From Undibacterium umbellatum (GTDB taxonomy: Bacteria > Pseudomonadota > Gammaproteobacteria > Burkholderiales > Burkholderiaceae_D), in contig NZ_JACOFX010000002.1 in NCBI RefSeq assembly GCF_014284125.1, positions 372,001 to 436,000 on the forward strand: a DNA stretch of 64,000 nt, in the 5' to 3' direction. Under the pieces are notes generated by a model. It searched no databases, was not told the DNA's origin, and saw only the letters and a list, made by a program, of their open reading frames with translations. Positions 8,611-16,151 of this stretch are shown here, in pieces; positions within the stretch are counted from its first letter, which is position 1; each line of letters opens with the position of its first letter. A program made the position numbers and the translations under genes.

Positions 8611-9243
8611 TTATTCCAGCAAATTATTCTTCATGGCGTAATAAGTCAGGTCACAATTGGATTGCAAATTCATTTTCTCCATGACCCTGGTACGATAGGT
8701 GCTGACGGTTTTTACGCTCAGTGACAGTGTGACGGCAATATCAGATACCGATTCACCCTTTGCCAATCTTAAAAATACCTGAAATTCACGGTCAGACAGC
8801 TCAGTATGCAAGGCAGTTTCTGCATTATGGTCAAAGCCCTGGGCCAGGATTTCACCCACGTCTGCACTGACATAGCGACGCCCGGTGGATACAGTACGGA
8901 TGGCCTTGATCAACTCTTCGGCATCGCACTCTTTGTTAAGATAGCCGTTAGCCCCCATTTTCAAGAGATTTACGGCATATTGCTGCGCTGGGTATCCACT
9001 TAAAATCAGGATAGGCAAGTTTGGCTGGCCCTGCTTGATTGTACGCAAGGTGTCGATACCGCTCTGATCGGGCATGCTGATATCGAGCAACATGACATCA
9101 CATGCATCTCTTCTGGCGATGTCCAGCGCTTCGCGCCCGGTCGTGGCCTCTGCCACTACTTCGAAATCGCTCACTTCAGAAAATATTTGCCTGAAGCCGG
9201 CCCGTACAATTTGATGGTCGTCACAGACTGCGATACGTATCAT
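8611..9243 (-). CDS. NarL/FixJ-type response regulator
   Basis: The 210-residue protein has an N-terminal receiver domain with Asp54 (VMLLDISMP) and the switch Thr/Ser and Lys residues. A C-terminal LuxR-type helix-turn-helix follows (about residues 145-205; LSDREFQVFLRLAKGESVSDIA and SVKTVSTYRTRVMEKM). Its likely partner is the HisKA_3 kinase at 6460-7824. The two genes are not adjacent, the receiver-only gene lying between them. Its targets are unknown. Confidence 0.88.
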   Translation of the reverse strand: MIRIAVCDDHQIVRAGFRQIFSEVSDFEVVAEATTGREALDIARRDACDVMLLDISMPDQSGIDTLRTIKQGQPNLPILILSGYPAQQYAVNLLKMGANGYLNKECDAEELIKAIRTVSTGRRYVSADVGEILAQGFDHNAETALHTELSDREFQVFLRLAKGESVSDIAVTLSLSVKTVSTYRTRVMEKMNLQSNCDLTYYAMKNNLLE

Positions 9244-9626
9244 TTTCTTCCTTCAAATTTTGGAATACACAAAACTACGTCAACGTGTTTCAACACGGCT
9301 TCACCGCTGGCAACAATGCATTTCACTGTATCAGGTTTTGAATGCGATGGAGATTTCCATGCGAGAGGATATTGTTGCGATAAGTCCTCAGCATCTGCCT
9401 ATAGCATAGCACCTGGACCAAATATGGGGTGGCTTTGTCGCACCATGCGTGATAAACCTACGGGCTTACTCCTTGCAGCGCGGGTTTTCACACAAAATGT
9501 GGAAAAAAGTTTGGCGCAGACAATACACGCACGTAATACATATTCTGCCGGGATAAGAAACAGCAAGATAATTAGCTCTTACTGTTTCCCGGAAACGATG
9601 AGGCCACAATTCTGAACAGGCGTTTG
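9244..9626. other. 383-bp region with no recognised gene
   Basis: This lies upstream of the NarL-type gene and downstream of the DUF883-like gene. An open frame crosses it on the plus strand but overlaps the regulator start and has no family-like features. I see no clear element. Confidence 0.4.
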
Positions 9627-10043
9627 CTAGCGTGGCTGGCGATGGAACAAGACTCCCAAGGCCACTACAGTGGCAATTGCCACTCCCAGTATGGTCATGG
9701 GCTGTTTTCTGACTTGCACGCGGCAGGTATCCAGCAATTTCGCCTGCGATACATAGAGTTTTTCGCTATGCTCACATAGCTTCGCCACTGCCTGACTGGC
9801 ACTGGCGTTTAATTTGCTGGCTGCCTGCTCTGTTAGTACAGTCAGTTTTTCAGCCACCGGCTTAACTGTTTCTGCAGTTTTTTCCTTGATCTGCTCAACT
9901 ACTTGCTCAGCTACCGGCGCAGGCACTTGTTTAGCCAATGGCGGAGGGTTATCTCCGGTAGGGAAGGGGATGGCAGGATGGTTGATATTGTCGGCCACCG
10001 TTGCATTGACACGTGTGGCAGAATTATTTGCATTATTTGGCAT
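9627..10043 (-). CDS. DUF883/ElaB-YqjD-like membrane-anchored protein
   Basis: The 138-residue protein has a Pro/Ala-rich N-terminus, an amphipathic helical middle (about residues 40-105), and a C-terminal membrane helix preceded by a basic patch and ending HRQPR. This matches the overall plan of ElaB/YqjD/DUF883 proteins, inner-membrane proteins that bind ribosomes in stationary phase in E. coli. Sequence similarity is modest, so the family call is an inference from architecture. It is the third gene of a small-protein operon read on the minus strand. Confidence 0.65.
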   Translation of the reverse strand: MPNNANNSATRVNATVADNINHPAIPFPTGDNPPPLAKQVPAPVAEQVVEQIKEKTAETVKPVAEKLTVLTEQAASKLNASASQAVAKLCEHSEKLYVSQAKLLDTCRVQVRKQPMTILGVAIATVVALGVLFHRQPR

Positions 10044-10112
10044 GATGACTCCTTTTGCATAGTGGCTGACTGATGCCTGGCAGTGTCAGGGCATCAGCAT
10101 ACTGTTCAAGAA

Positions 10113-10316
10113 CTATTGGGGGGCTGCAGTATTATCCGTGGCTGGCCGGCTTACTTTCGGTGGCAGGTTACCACCTTCGCCTTCCCAGGTACTCATCTCG
10201 GTCTTTTGCAATTTTTTGGTGGCATTTTTTTCTTGATACAGTTTCTTGCCGAAAGCAGTCATCAAGGCCCAACTGGCAAGACCGGCAACAAGGAAGAGGT
10301 GTTTGGTAGCTATCAT
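10113..10316 (-). CDS. Small membrane protein, function unknown
   Basis: The 67-residue protein starts MIATKHLFLVAGLASW, has one hydrophobic helix (about residues 6-21) and a charged tail. The ATG at 10316 is chosen because CTGGAGAAA lies just upstream; the same ribosome-binding segment precedes the neighbouring 80-residue gene. It is the middle gene of a three-gene minus-strand operon ending in the DUF883-like gene. I do not recognise a family. Confidence 0.6.
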   Translation of the reverse strand: MIATKHLFLVAGLASWALMTAFGKKLYQEKNATKKLQKTEMSTWEGEGGNLPPKVSRPATDNTAAPQ

Positions 10317-10360
10317 GTATTTCTCCAGAAAGAATTGATATTGATTGAGGTCATCCAGGA

Positions 10361-10603
10361 TCAGGATCGGGGAATAGAGCTTTGAGAACTTTGCGAAGTG
10401 AGCGCAGTGAGTTTGCTTTGCTGGCGCTTGATGCATAGGCGGATGATCTTTTGCGCATCGCCAATAGCGAACTGGCATCTGGCATTGGTCATCATTTGGT
10501 AGCCACTGGCGCGTAATTGAGAGCTGACAAGCAAATGGCCCAAGCCAACACGCAGCAAGCCATAGATGAAAAGTGCGCCACTCTTGAGCAAACATGTATT
10601 CAT
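10361..10603 (-). CDS. Small protein with a hydrophobic N-terminal segment, function unknown
   Basis: The 80-residue protein has a hydrophobic segment near residues 8-28 and a basic C-terminal half. CTGGAGAAAT precedes the ATG, nearly identical to the site before the next gene, which supports both as real. It is the first gene of the 80-67-138 residue operon. The gene order resembles, without matching, the enterobacterial yqjC-D-E-K stress cluster. No family is recognised. Confidence 0.55.
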   Translation of the reverse strand: MNTCLLKSGALFIYGLLRVGLGHLLVSSQLRASGYQMMTNARCQFAIGDAQKIIRLCIKRQQSKLTALTSQSSQSSIPRS

Positions 10604-11058
10604 TTCGATTTCTCCAGAAGATGGGTGAATCCTGAGATGAGCGGTAAGTCTGGCTACTGCAGCTAGCTGAATTTGCTATCGACTTGCAATGCATACTAGC
10701 ATCGGCCCATTTCTCTCCATATAGGACACCGGCCCCCACCTTTGTAGGAATAGATGAAGTAAATCAGGTTCAGCAAACATTGCCCTGCATATTCAAATCG
10801 CACTCCAGGCACTGACGACAGCGGTAACACCCTCCCCAGTTCCTACATGCTGGCAAGCCCACGTCCGATACTTCCAAATAGGCAATAACTTTAGTATGCA
10901 CCCATGTCGAAGAGGCATGCCTCTTCGACAAAAAGCCTGTCTTGACGTAAACGTGGTGACAGGAAAAGATGTCCGCACCTTGCACCTCTTCTAGAGATAG
11001 CAGGCAATCAAGATCTGTATCCATGCCGGACAGATTCACTATCATTAAAGGAAACATC
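10604..11058. other. 455-bp divergent intergenic region with a perfect palindrome
   Basis: The region separates the minus-strand small-protein operon from the PA2169-type gene. It contains the 24-bp palindrome at 10906-10929 and the ribosome-binding site AAAGGAAA of the plus-strand gene. Open frames on the minus strand here lack ribosome-binding sites and family features. Confidence 0.5.
10906..10929. promoter_or_regulatory. Perfect 24-bp palindrome
   Basis: The half-site GTCGAAGAGGCA is followed at once by its exact complement. There is no loop and no T-run on either side, so an operator for a dimeric protein is more likely than a terminator. It lies 130 bases before the PA2169-type start and about 300 bases upstream of the minus-strand operon. 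Confidence 0.5.
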
Positions 11059-11517
11059 ATGAACAACGACGAAATTATTTCCACGCTGAACGATCTGATT
11101 GAAACCAGTAAAGATGGGGAAGAAGGATTCAAAGTCTGCTCGGAAGATGCGAGTGGACGTCACCCTCAATTGAAAGCCATGCTTGCAGAACGGGGGCGCG
11201 AATGCGCCGCTGCTGCCAGTGAATTGCAAGAATTGGTGCGCAACCAGGGCGGTGATCCAGAAACCAGCAGCAGCGTCTCAGGTGCATTGCATCGCGCATG
11301 GACCAATATCCGCATGTCCATCGTAGGCAAAGATGATGAAACCGTGCTCAACGAATGCGAACGCGGTGAAGATGTCGCTGTAAAGGACTATCGCAAAGCC
11401 CTGGAAAAAGACTTGCCCGCCCACGTGCGCGTGGTAGTTGATCGCCAGTATCAAGGTGTGTTACGCAATCACGACACCATCAAGACCTTGCGCAACCATG
11501 TCAGGACGCATGCCTGA
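11059..11517 (+). CDS. PA2169-family four-helix-bundle protein (DUF2383)
   Basis: The 152-residue protein begins MNNDEIISTLNDLIETSKDG and shows the regular helix pattern and C-terminal block RNHDTIKTLRNHV of the PA2169/DUF2383 family. The fold is ferritin-like, with Glu/His residues that may bind metal. The function is unknown, with a stress association. The start is chosen at the ATG after AAAGGAAACATC; an upstream extension to 10969 lacks a ribosome-binding site. Confidence 0.82.
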   Translation: MNNDEIISTLNDLIETSKDGEEGFKVCSEDASGRHPQLKAMLAERGRECAAAASELQELVRNQGGDPETSSSVSGALHRAWTNIRMSIVGKDDETVLNECERGEDVAVKDYRKALEKDLPAHVRVVVDRQYQGVLRNHDTIKTLRNHVRTHA

Positions 11518-11641
11518 AGGAGCGCCTAAGTAACGCGTGAATGATGGTCGAGTAAAATCTCTCATGGCAAACTCTACGTGCAAACACAGAGCTTGCCATG
11601 CATTAGCCATCGGCATGAATAAAACAGCTATAATCCCTGAT

Positions 11642-11968
11642 ATGAAAAAGCTGTTGCGACTATTCTTATTATGTGTGCTGATGCTGGCTATCCCCATGCA
11701 GGCAGCCATAGCTGCGTCCAGAATATGTTGTGCCACCGGGCATTCGCAACATGCTGCCAGTCAGCAACATGAAGATCAGCATCATCCAGATGAATCCCAC
11801 GATGCCACCAGCGCAGAATGCTGTATCGCTGCGGCGATCCTGAACACCGTCTTGCCCCCGGTTTTGCCGCTCCTCACCTCAGAAAAAATTGATTTGATTT
11901 TTTCATCTTACGCTGGTCACATCAGCGATTGCCCTGATAAACCTCCCAGGTTGCACGCCCCTCAATAG
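11642..11968 (+). CDS. Small secreted Cys/His-rich protein next to copper genes
   Basis: Starting at MKKLLRLFLLCVLML, the 108-residue product has a signal peptide (about residues 1-20), a His/Cys-rich middle (ICCATGHSQH, HEDQHHPDESHD, AECCIAAA) and a Pro-rich end. The pattern resembles small CzcI/DUF2946-like proteins that often open heavy-metal resistance operons, and metal binding is plausible. It precedes a cupredoxin gene and a CusF-like gene on the same strand. The start is uncertain: an ATG at 11615 is also in frame, and a TATAAT at 11629-11634 lies so close that an mRNA from 11642 could be leaderless. Confidence 0.6.
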   Translation: MKKLLRLFLLCVLMLAIPMQAAIAASRICCATGHSQHAASQQHEDQHHPDESHDATSAECCIAAAILNTVLPPVLPLLTSEKIDLIFSSYAGHISDCPDKPPRLHAPQ

Positions 11969-11976
11969 TTATCTTC

Positions 11977-11995
11977 ACCCTGATATTTTCAGGGT
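11977..11995 (+). terminator. Short hairpin between the Cys/His-rich and cupredoxin genes
   Basis: ACCCTGA and TCAGGGT form a 7-base stem with a 5-base loop just after the stop codon. Only three T residues follow, so termination would be partial at best. It could set the ratio of the first gene to the next two. Confidence 0.35.
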
Positions 11996-12071
11996 TTGAT
12001 CGTCATTGCTACAGGCTGCGCCAGCCTGGGCAGCGACATGACATTTCCATTTTGGGACAAGGACAAGAATC

Positions 12072-12587
12072 ATGAAATCACTACATATCGCCACGCTGCT
12101 CAGCCTGGCGCTGATAAGCCTGACTGACGCCATTGCTTCAGGCTCGCACACAGGTGACCACGGTCACGACACGATGATAGGCAAGCCCGGCAAGGCTGCG
12201 CAAGTGAGCCGTACCATCAAGATAGACATGAATGACAATATGCGTTTTACGCCTGCCAATCTGCAAGCCAAACAAGGTGAAACCATACGTTTTCTCATCA
12301 GCAATTCCGGCAAACTCAAGCATGAGTTTGTTCTTGGCACAGAACAAGAACTTGGCCAGCACTATGAACTGATGAAAAAACATCCAGAAATGGAACACAG
12401 CGACCCCAATATGATCAGCCTGGCAGCCGGGCAGAGTGGTGAAGTGCTATGGCAATTCAGCAAGGCGGGCCAGATAGATTTTGCCTGCCTGCAAGCAGGG
12501 CACTACGAGGCAGGAATGAAAGGCAAAGTGCAGGTCCACACATCCAAAGCACCCAGCACAAGCAAAGCGCAGCCACATCAACATTAA
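12072..12587 (+). CDS. Periplasmic cupredoxin (plastocyanin/azurin-like copper protein)
   Basis: The 171-residue protein has a signal peptide (about residues 1-22), a His-rich stretch (GSHTGDHGH) and one cupredoxin domain (about 45-156). A type-1 copper set is visible: His84 in KHEF, Cys139 in FACLQAGHYEAGM, His144 and Met149. It probably carries copper or electrons in the periplasm. A CusF-like gene follows 17 bases downstream and a Cys/His-rich secreted protein precedes it, which points to copper handling. An extra His-rich C-terminus (QPHQH) is notable. Confidence 0.85.
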   Translation: MKSLHIATLLSLALISLTDAIASGSHTGDHGHDTMIGKPGKAAQVSRTIKIDMNDNMRFTPANLQAKQGETIRFLISNSGKLKHEFVLGTEQELGQHYELMKKHPEMEHSDPNMISLAAGQSGEVLWQFSKAGQIDFACLQAGHYEAGMKGKVQVHTSKAPSTSKAQPHQH

Positions 12588-12604
12588 CGCTACCAGGACT
12601 AAAT

Positions 12605-12946
12605 ATGAAACTTATCAAGACATTGGCAATGACAATCTTCCTGGGCATGGGCTTGCAAATGGCCCATGCACAAGAAACCAGCCCGGCCAGCCCAGAGAGC
12701 AAGGTACCTGCCAGCGCCAGCCATGACGCTTCTGAAGCTGAAGTCATCAAAATAGACCAGAGCGCCAACAAGATCACACTCAAGCATGGCCCTATTAAAA
12801 ACCTCGACATGCCGGCCATGAGCATGGTGTTCAGAGTCAAGGATACAGCCATGTTAGCTAAACTTGCCGTTGGCGATAAAGTCAGGTTCAGGGCAGAAAA
12901 AGTCAATGGAGCAATCTATGTGACCGACATTCAAGCCGTCCAATAA
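12605..12946 (+). CDS. CusF-like periplasmic copper/silver-binding protein
   Basis: The 113-residue protein has a signal peptide (about residues 1-22) and a small beta-barrel domain. The ligand block is HGPIKNLDMPAMSMVF: His61, Met72 and Met74 match the CusF His/Met/Met set, while the position of CusF's capping Trp is taken by Met69. In characterised systems CusF hands Cu(I) to the CusCBA efflux pump. No pump gene is in this window. The ATG at 12605 is chosen because it starts the signal peptide; the longer open frame runs back into the cupredoxin gene. Confidence 0.85.
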   Translation: MKLIKTLAMTIFLGMGLQMAHAQETSPASPESKVPASASHDASEAEVIKIDQSANKITLKHGPIKNLDMPAMSMVFRVKDTAMLAKLAVGDKVRFRAEKVNGAIYVTDIQAVQ

Positions 12947-12957
12947 TAAGCAGAATC

Positions 12958-12997
12958 CCGGCTGCTCAGACCATGCCTATCTGGTTTGAGCATCCGG
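12958..12997 (+). terminator. Imperfect hairpin after the copper genes
   Basis: CCGG-TGCTCA-ACC and GGT-TGAGCA-CCGG pair with single mismatches around a 10-base loop, shortly after the CusF-like stop. There is no T-run, so it is only a possible 3' end of the copper operon. Confidence 0.35.
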
Positions 12998-13206
12998 ACT
13001 TACCATAGACTGGCCAATACCTTGTCTGACTTTGACACTGATCGATCTGGATGGGAGGATTTGCCCCAGACTGTTCGCTAACGAGCAGAGGTTTTCTTGC
13101 AGGCATGACATGATGTTATAGAACTAAAAATCAGTTATGATGAACATCGGCAAATAACAAATGTTCAAAGTATTGATCAACGCAGGATGACAAACGGAGA
13201 ATACAA

Positions 13207-13836
13207 ATGCGCAAAGTATGGCTATTATTGTCGATGAGTTTGGTATTGTTGCTTTCTGGTTGTGGCTACAATGGCTTCCAGAGTGGTGACGAGCAAATCA
13301 AGTCCAGCTGGTCTGAAGTATTAAACCAGTACCAGCGCCGTGCTGATCTTGTGCCTAACCTGGTGAATACCGTGAAAGGCTTTGCCGCACAGGAAAAAGA
13401 TGTATTGCTGGGCGTCACCAATGCCCGTGCCAAAGTTGGCAGCATGCAGGCCACGCCTGAGCTGCTGGCCAATCCAGAGGCCTTTGCAAAATTCCAGTCC
13501 GCCCAGGGCGAATTATCCGGTGCCTTGTCCAGGTTACTGGTCGTTACTGAAAATTACCCGCAGCTCAAATCTGACGCCAATTTCCGTGATCTGCAAGCCC
13601 AGCTTGAAGGCACAGAAAACCGCATCGCCGTCGCACGCAATCGCTATATCAAGGCTGTGCAAGAATACAATGTGCTGGTACGCTCCTTCCCGTCCAACCT
13701 CACAGCCATGATGTTTGGTTACCAGGTCAAGCCCAATTTTGCGGTAGAAAACGAAAAAGAAATCGCCAAGCCGCCCAAAGTGGATTTTGCCGCACCAGCG
13801 CTTAATAAGCCTGATAGTGCTGGCAGCGCAAAATGA
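13207..13836 (+). CDS. lemA: LemA family lipoprotein
   Basis: The 209-residue protein has a lipobox (LLLSGC, Cys19) and the LemA core, with YQRRADLVPNLVNTVKGFA and the long helical segment that follows. LemA proteins are membrane-anchored helical bundles whose role is poorly known, often encoded with TPM-domain proteins. Here the stop overlaps the start of a TPM gene by four bases, and a second TPM gene follows, so the three form one operon. ACGGAGA lies before the ATG. Confidence 0.9.
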   Translation: MRKVWLLLSMSLVLLLSGCGYNGFQSGDEQIKSSWSEVLNQYQRRADLVPNLVNTVKGFAAQEKDVLLGVTNARAKVGSMQATPELLANPEAFAKFQSAQGELSGALSRLLVVTENYPQLKSDANFRDLQAQLEGTENRIAVARNRYIKAVQEYNVLVRSFPSNLTAMMFGYQVKPNFAVENEKEIAKPPKVDFAAPALNKPDSAGSAK

Positions 13837-14681
13837 ACATCCTGCACAAAACAGCGGCAGCATTCTTCATATGCATGCTGCTGTTGACTTTTGGCGCTCA
13901 CGCACAGCTTGCCGTGCCACCCCTGCAAACGCGCGTCACTGACCAGACTGCCACCCTCAGCAGCGAGCAAAAAGCCATGCTGGAACAAAGCCTGCAAAGC
14001 TTTGAAAATACCAAAGGCAGCCAGGTCGCCGTGTTGATTGTGCCAAGCACAGCACCAGAAAGCATAGAACAGTACGCCCTGCGCGTGGCAGAACAATGGA
14101 AACTGGGGCGCAAGAAGGTGGATGACGGTGTCATCCTGCTGGTTGCCAAAAATGACCGCGCCATGCGCATAGAAGTTGGCTATGGCCTCGAAGGTGCACT
14201 CAATGACGCAACCGCCAAACGCATCATTGCCGAGACCATGACGCCCTACTTCAAGCAGGGTGACTACTATGCAGGCATCAAAGCAGGCACAGACCAGATC
14301 ATGCGCGTCATTGATGGCGAACCCTTGCCAGCAAAAAAATCCGGCAGCGCCACAGGCGTTGGCGGCTTTGAGCAATATCTACCCTTCCTGTTGATCGCGG
14401 CGCTGGTAGTCGGTGGCGTCTTGCGCGCCATATTCGGCAGATTTCTGGGGGCTGTCATCACAGGTGGTGTGGTTGGCGTAATTGCCTGGTTTGTGGCCGG
14501 TGCTATTTCCTTGGCAGTGCTGGCTGCTCTGGCTGCCATGATATTCAGCCTGTTTAGTGGTGTGATGGGCAGGCGCGGAATCGGCGGATATTATGGCGGT
14601 TCAGGTCGCGGTAGCAGCGGCGGCGGTTTTAGTGGTGGCGGCGGTGGTTTTGGCGGTGGCGGTGCATCGGGACGGTGGTAA
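13833..14681 (+). CDS. TPM-domain membrane protein with Gly-rich tail (YgcG-like)
   Basis: The 282-residue protein has a signal peptide (about residues 1-25), a TPM domain (about 30-150; VTDQTATLSSEQKAMLEQ, and GYGLEGALNDATAKRII), two or three hydrophobic helices (about 180-250) and a Gly/Ser-rich tail. TPM proteins are membrane-anchored; the plant member acts in photosystem II repair and the bacterial role is unclear. It overlaps lemA by four bases, so translation is probably coupled. Confidence 0.88.
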   Translation: MNILHKTAAAFFICMLLLTFGAHAQLAVPPLQTRVTDQTATLSSEQKAMLEQSLQSFENTKGSQVAVLIVPSTAPESIEQYALRVAEQWKLGRKKVDDGVILLVAKNDRAMRIEVGYGLEGALNDATAKRIIAETMTPYFKQGDYYAGIKAGTDQIMRVIDGEPLPAKKSGSATGVGGFEQYLPFLLIAALVVGGVLRAIFGRFLGAVITGGVVGVIAWFVAGAISLAVLAALAAMIFSLFSGVMGRRGIGGYYGGSGRGSSGGGFSGGGGGFGGGGASGRW

Positions 14682-14683
14682 AT

Positions 14684-15190
14684 ATGAAAAAACTCAATTT
14701 CCAGCGTATCGCAAAACATCTGTTGACTGGCACATCCAGCCTAAGAAAAGCCTTTCCGCCCTTGAGCTTGCATGCCATAGAATCCGCCATCAAAGAAAGC
14801 GAAGCGGCGCACCAGGGACAAATTCGCTTCGTCATCGAATGTGCACTCGATAGTGCCGCCTTGTTTGCAGGCCAGACCGCCAGGGCGCGCGCAATAGAAG
14901 TCTTTGCGCAACTAGGGGTGTGGGACACCGAGCACAATAACGGCGTGTTGATCTACGTGCTGCTGGCAGACCGTGATGTAGAAATTGTTGCCGACCGTGG
15001 CATAGACCGCCAAACCCCCACAGACACCTGGCGCCAGATCTGCCACGTCATGGAAGCCGCCTTCAAACAAGCCCACTACGAAGACGGAGCCGTCAAAGGC
15101 ATACAGGCCGTTGGCCAGCATTTGAGTACGCATTATCCAGCAAACGGCGAAAATAAAAATGAATTGCCGGATAAACCAGTGATACTTTAA
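14684..15190 (+). CDS. Second TPM-domain protein, without signal peptide or Gly-rich tail
   Basis: The 168-residue protein holds a TPM domain: the block ELGVWDTEHNNGVLIYVLLADRDVEIVADRGID is represented by AQLGVWDTEHNNGVLIYV and DRDVEIVADRGID. It lacks a clear signal peptide and has no long hydrophobic helix, so it may act on the cytoplasmic side. It starts two bases after the previous stop and forms an operon with lemA and the first TPM gene. ATG at 14684 is chosen; an in-frame GTG at 14675 is possible. Confidence 0.85.
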   Translation: MKKLNFQRIAKHLLTGTSSLRKAFPPLSLHAIESAIKESEAAHQGQIRFVIECALDSAALFAGQTARARAIEVFAQLGVWDTEHNNGVLIYVLLADRDVEIVADRGIDRQTPTDTWRQICHVMEAAFKQAHYEDGAVKGIQAVGQHLSTHYPANGENKNELPDKPVIL

Positions 15191-15233
15191 AAATCCAGGG
15201 AGCCGCCAGATGCGAGACAAGTAGCACCCTGGC

Positions 15234-15686
15234 TCAAGCAGAACGACTGCCCGCAAAATATCCCAGCGTACCTGCACAAGCAGACAGCGCCGCACCCCAG
15301 CAAATATCGATAGCCGCCAGCATCGGCGGCCAGGCTTTCAGTGTCGCCAGATTGCTGAGGTCATATGTCCCATATGCCACCAGACCCAGCAAGCCACACA
15401 AGCACGCTGCCTGACGCCAGCTTTGCGCACGCAGGGCAGGCAGGATACCCAATACCAGCAATCCAGATGAATACAACAGATAAAAAAGTGCTGCCGGTAT
15501 TAACCTGGGTTGCGGCAGCATCAAGTCACCCAGATAAGCCTGGTAAGTCGACCCCATCAACAGCCCCAGCCATATAGCATCCAGCCCAAGCATGGCGACT
15601 AGCGCAGCACCATAAGCAATCAGCAATTGCTTGCCTGTTGGCGATGTCACTGTGGATAGCATATACATGGCAAAAATCCATTTCAA
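15234..15686 (-). CDS. DUF2177 family membrane protein
   Basis: The 150-residue protein has four predicted membrane helices and the family's blocks LGLDAIWLGLLMG..YQAYLG and GLVAYGTYDLSNLATLKAWP. The function is unknown; a transport or membrane role is only a guess. It is transcribed toward the TPM operon and ends 43 bases from it. Confidence 0.85.
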   Translation of the reverse strand: MKWIFAMYMLSTVTSPTGKQLLIAYGAALVAMLGLDAIWLGLLMGSTYQAYLGDLMLPQPRLIPAALFYLLYSSGLLVLGILPALRAQSWRQAACLCGLLGLVAYGTYDLSNLATLKAWPPMLAAIDICWGAALSACAGTLGYFAGSRSA

Positions 15687-15847
15687 GTAGTGAGGGAATA
15701 CCCATTTGCAGATTGACGAATGGAAAGACTCTCCATTGCAAGACAGTGCGCAAGATCAGAGTAGCAGATATCTCAAATAATCCGTATGATCATTGACATG
15801 CGTGGCCCCAGTTTAATTGCTCAGTCTTCTACCTGGCGAGAAAATTA

Positions 15848-16102
15848 ATGAAAACAAATGAGGGAATTGCAGCGACTGCGATTGATGTGCAGAAAGGTGA
15901 GCGTGATTATGCACTGCTTGAGATACCTGCTTACATGCCCTGGTCTGAGAGAAAATTGCTTGAAGGAGAGTCTGAAGCATTAATCGCCCATCTCGATGCG
16001 ACCAGCATGTGGCTGTCGCCTGAACAGTTGCAAACAGTAACAGAATCAGACTTCGAAGAATTATTGTCTGAACTCAAAGAAACGCTTGGAAATGCCAGTT
16101 AA
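15848..16102 (+). CDS. Small acidic protein, function unknown
   Basis: The 84-residue protein is acidic and soluble (WSERKLLEGESEALIAHLDATSMW is the most distinctive stretch and falls at residues 32-55). No family is recognised. A weak ribosome-binding site (GGCGAG) lies before the ATG, and an intrinsic terminator follows the stop directly, which supports a real single-gene unit. Confidence 0.6.
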   Translation: MKTNEGIAATAIDVQKGERDYALLEIPAYMPWSERKLLEGESEALIAHLDATSMWLSPEQLQTVTESDFEELLSELKETLGNAS

Positions 16103-16112
16103 CATGAATCTT

Positions 16113-16148
16113 GAAAAACGCTCCAGTTCCATCTGAGAAGCGTTTTTC
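16113..16148. terminator. Intrinsic terminator, usable from both sides
   Basis: GAAAAACGCT and AGCGTTTTTC form a perfect 10-base stem around a 16-base loop. The built-in A- and T-runs fit termination of the small acidic gene and of the converging frameshifted membrane-protein gene. Confidence 0.75.
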
Positions 16149-16151
16149 TGT

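Noticed and set aside
9187..9615. 142-codon plus-strand frame overlapping the NarL-type gene start
   Set aside because: It begins inside the regulator gene, has no ribosome-binding site and no domain pattern.
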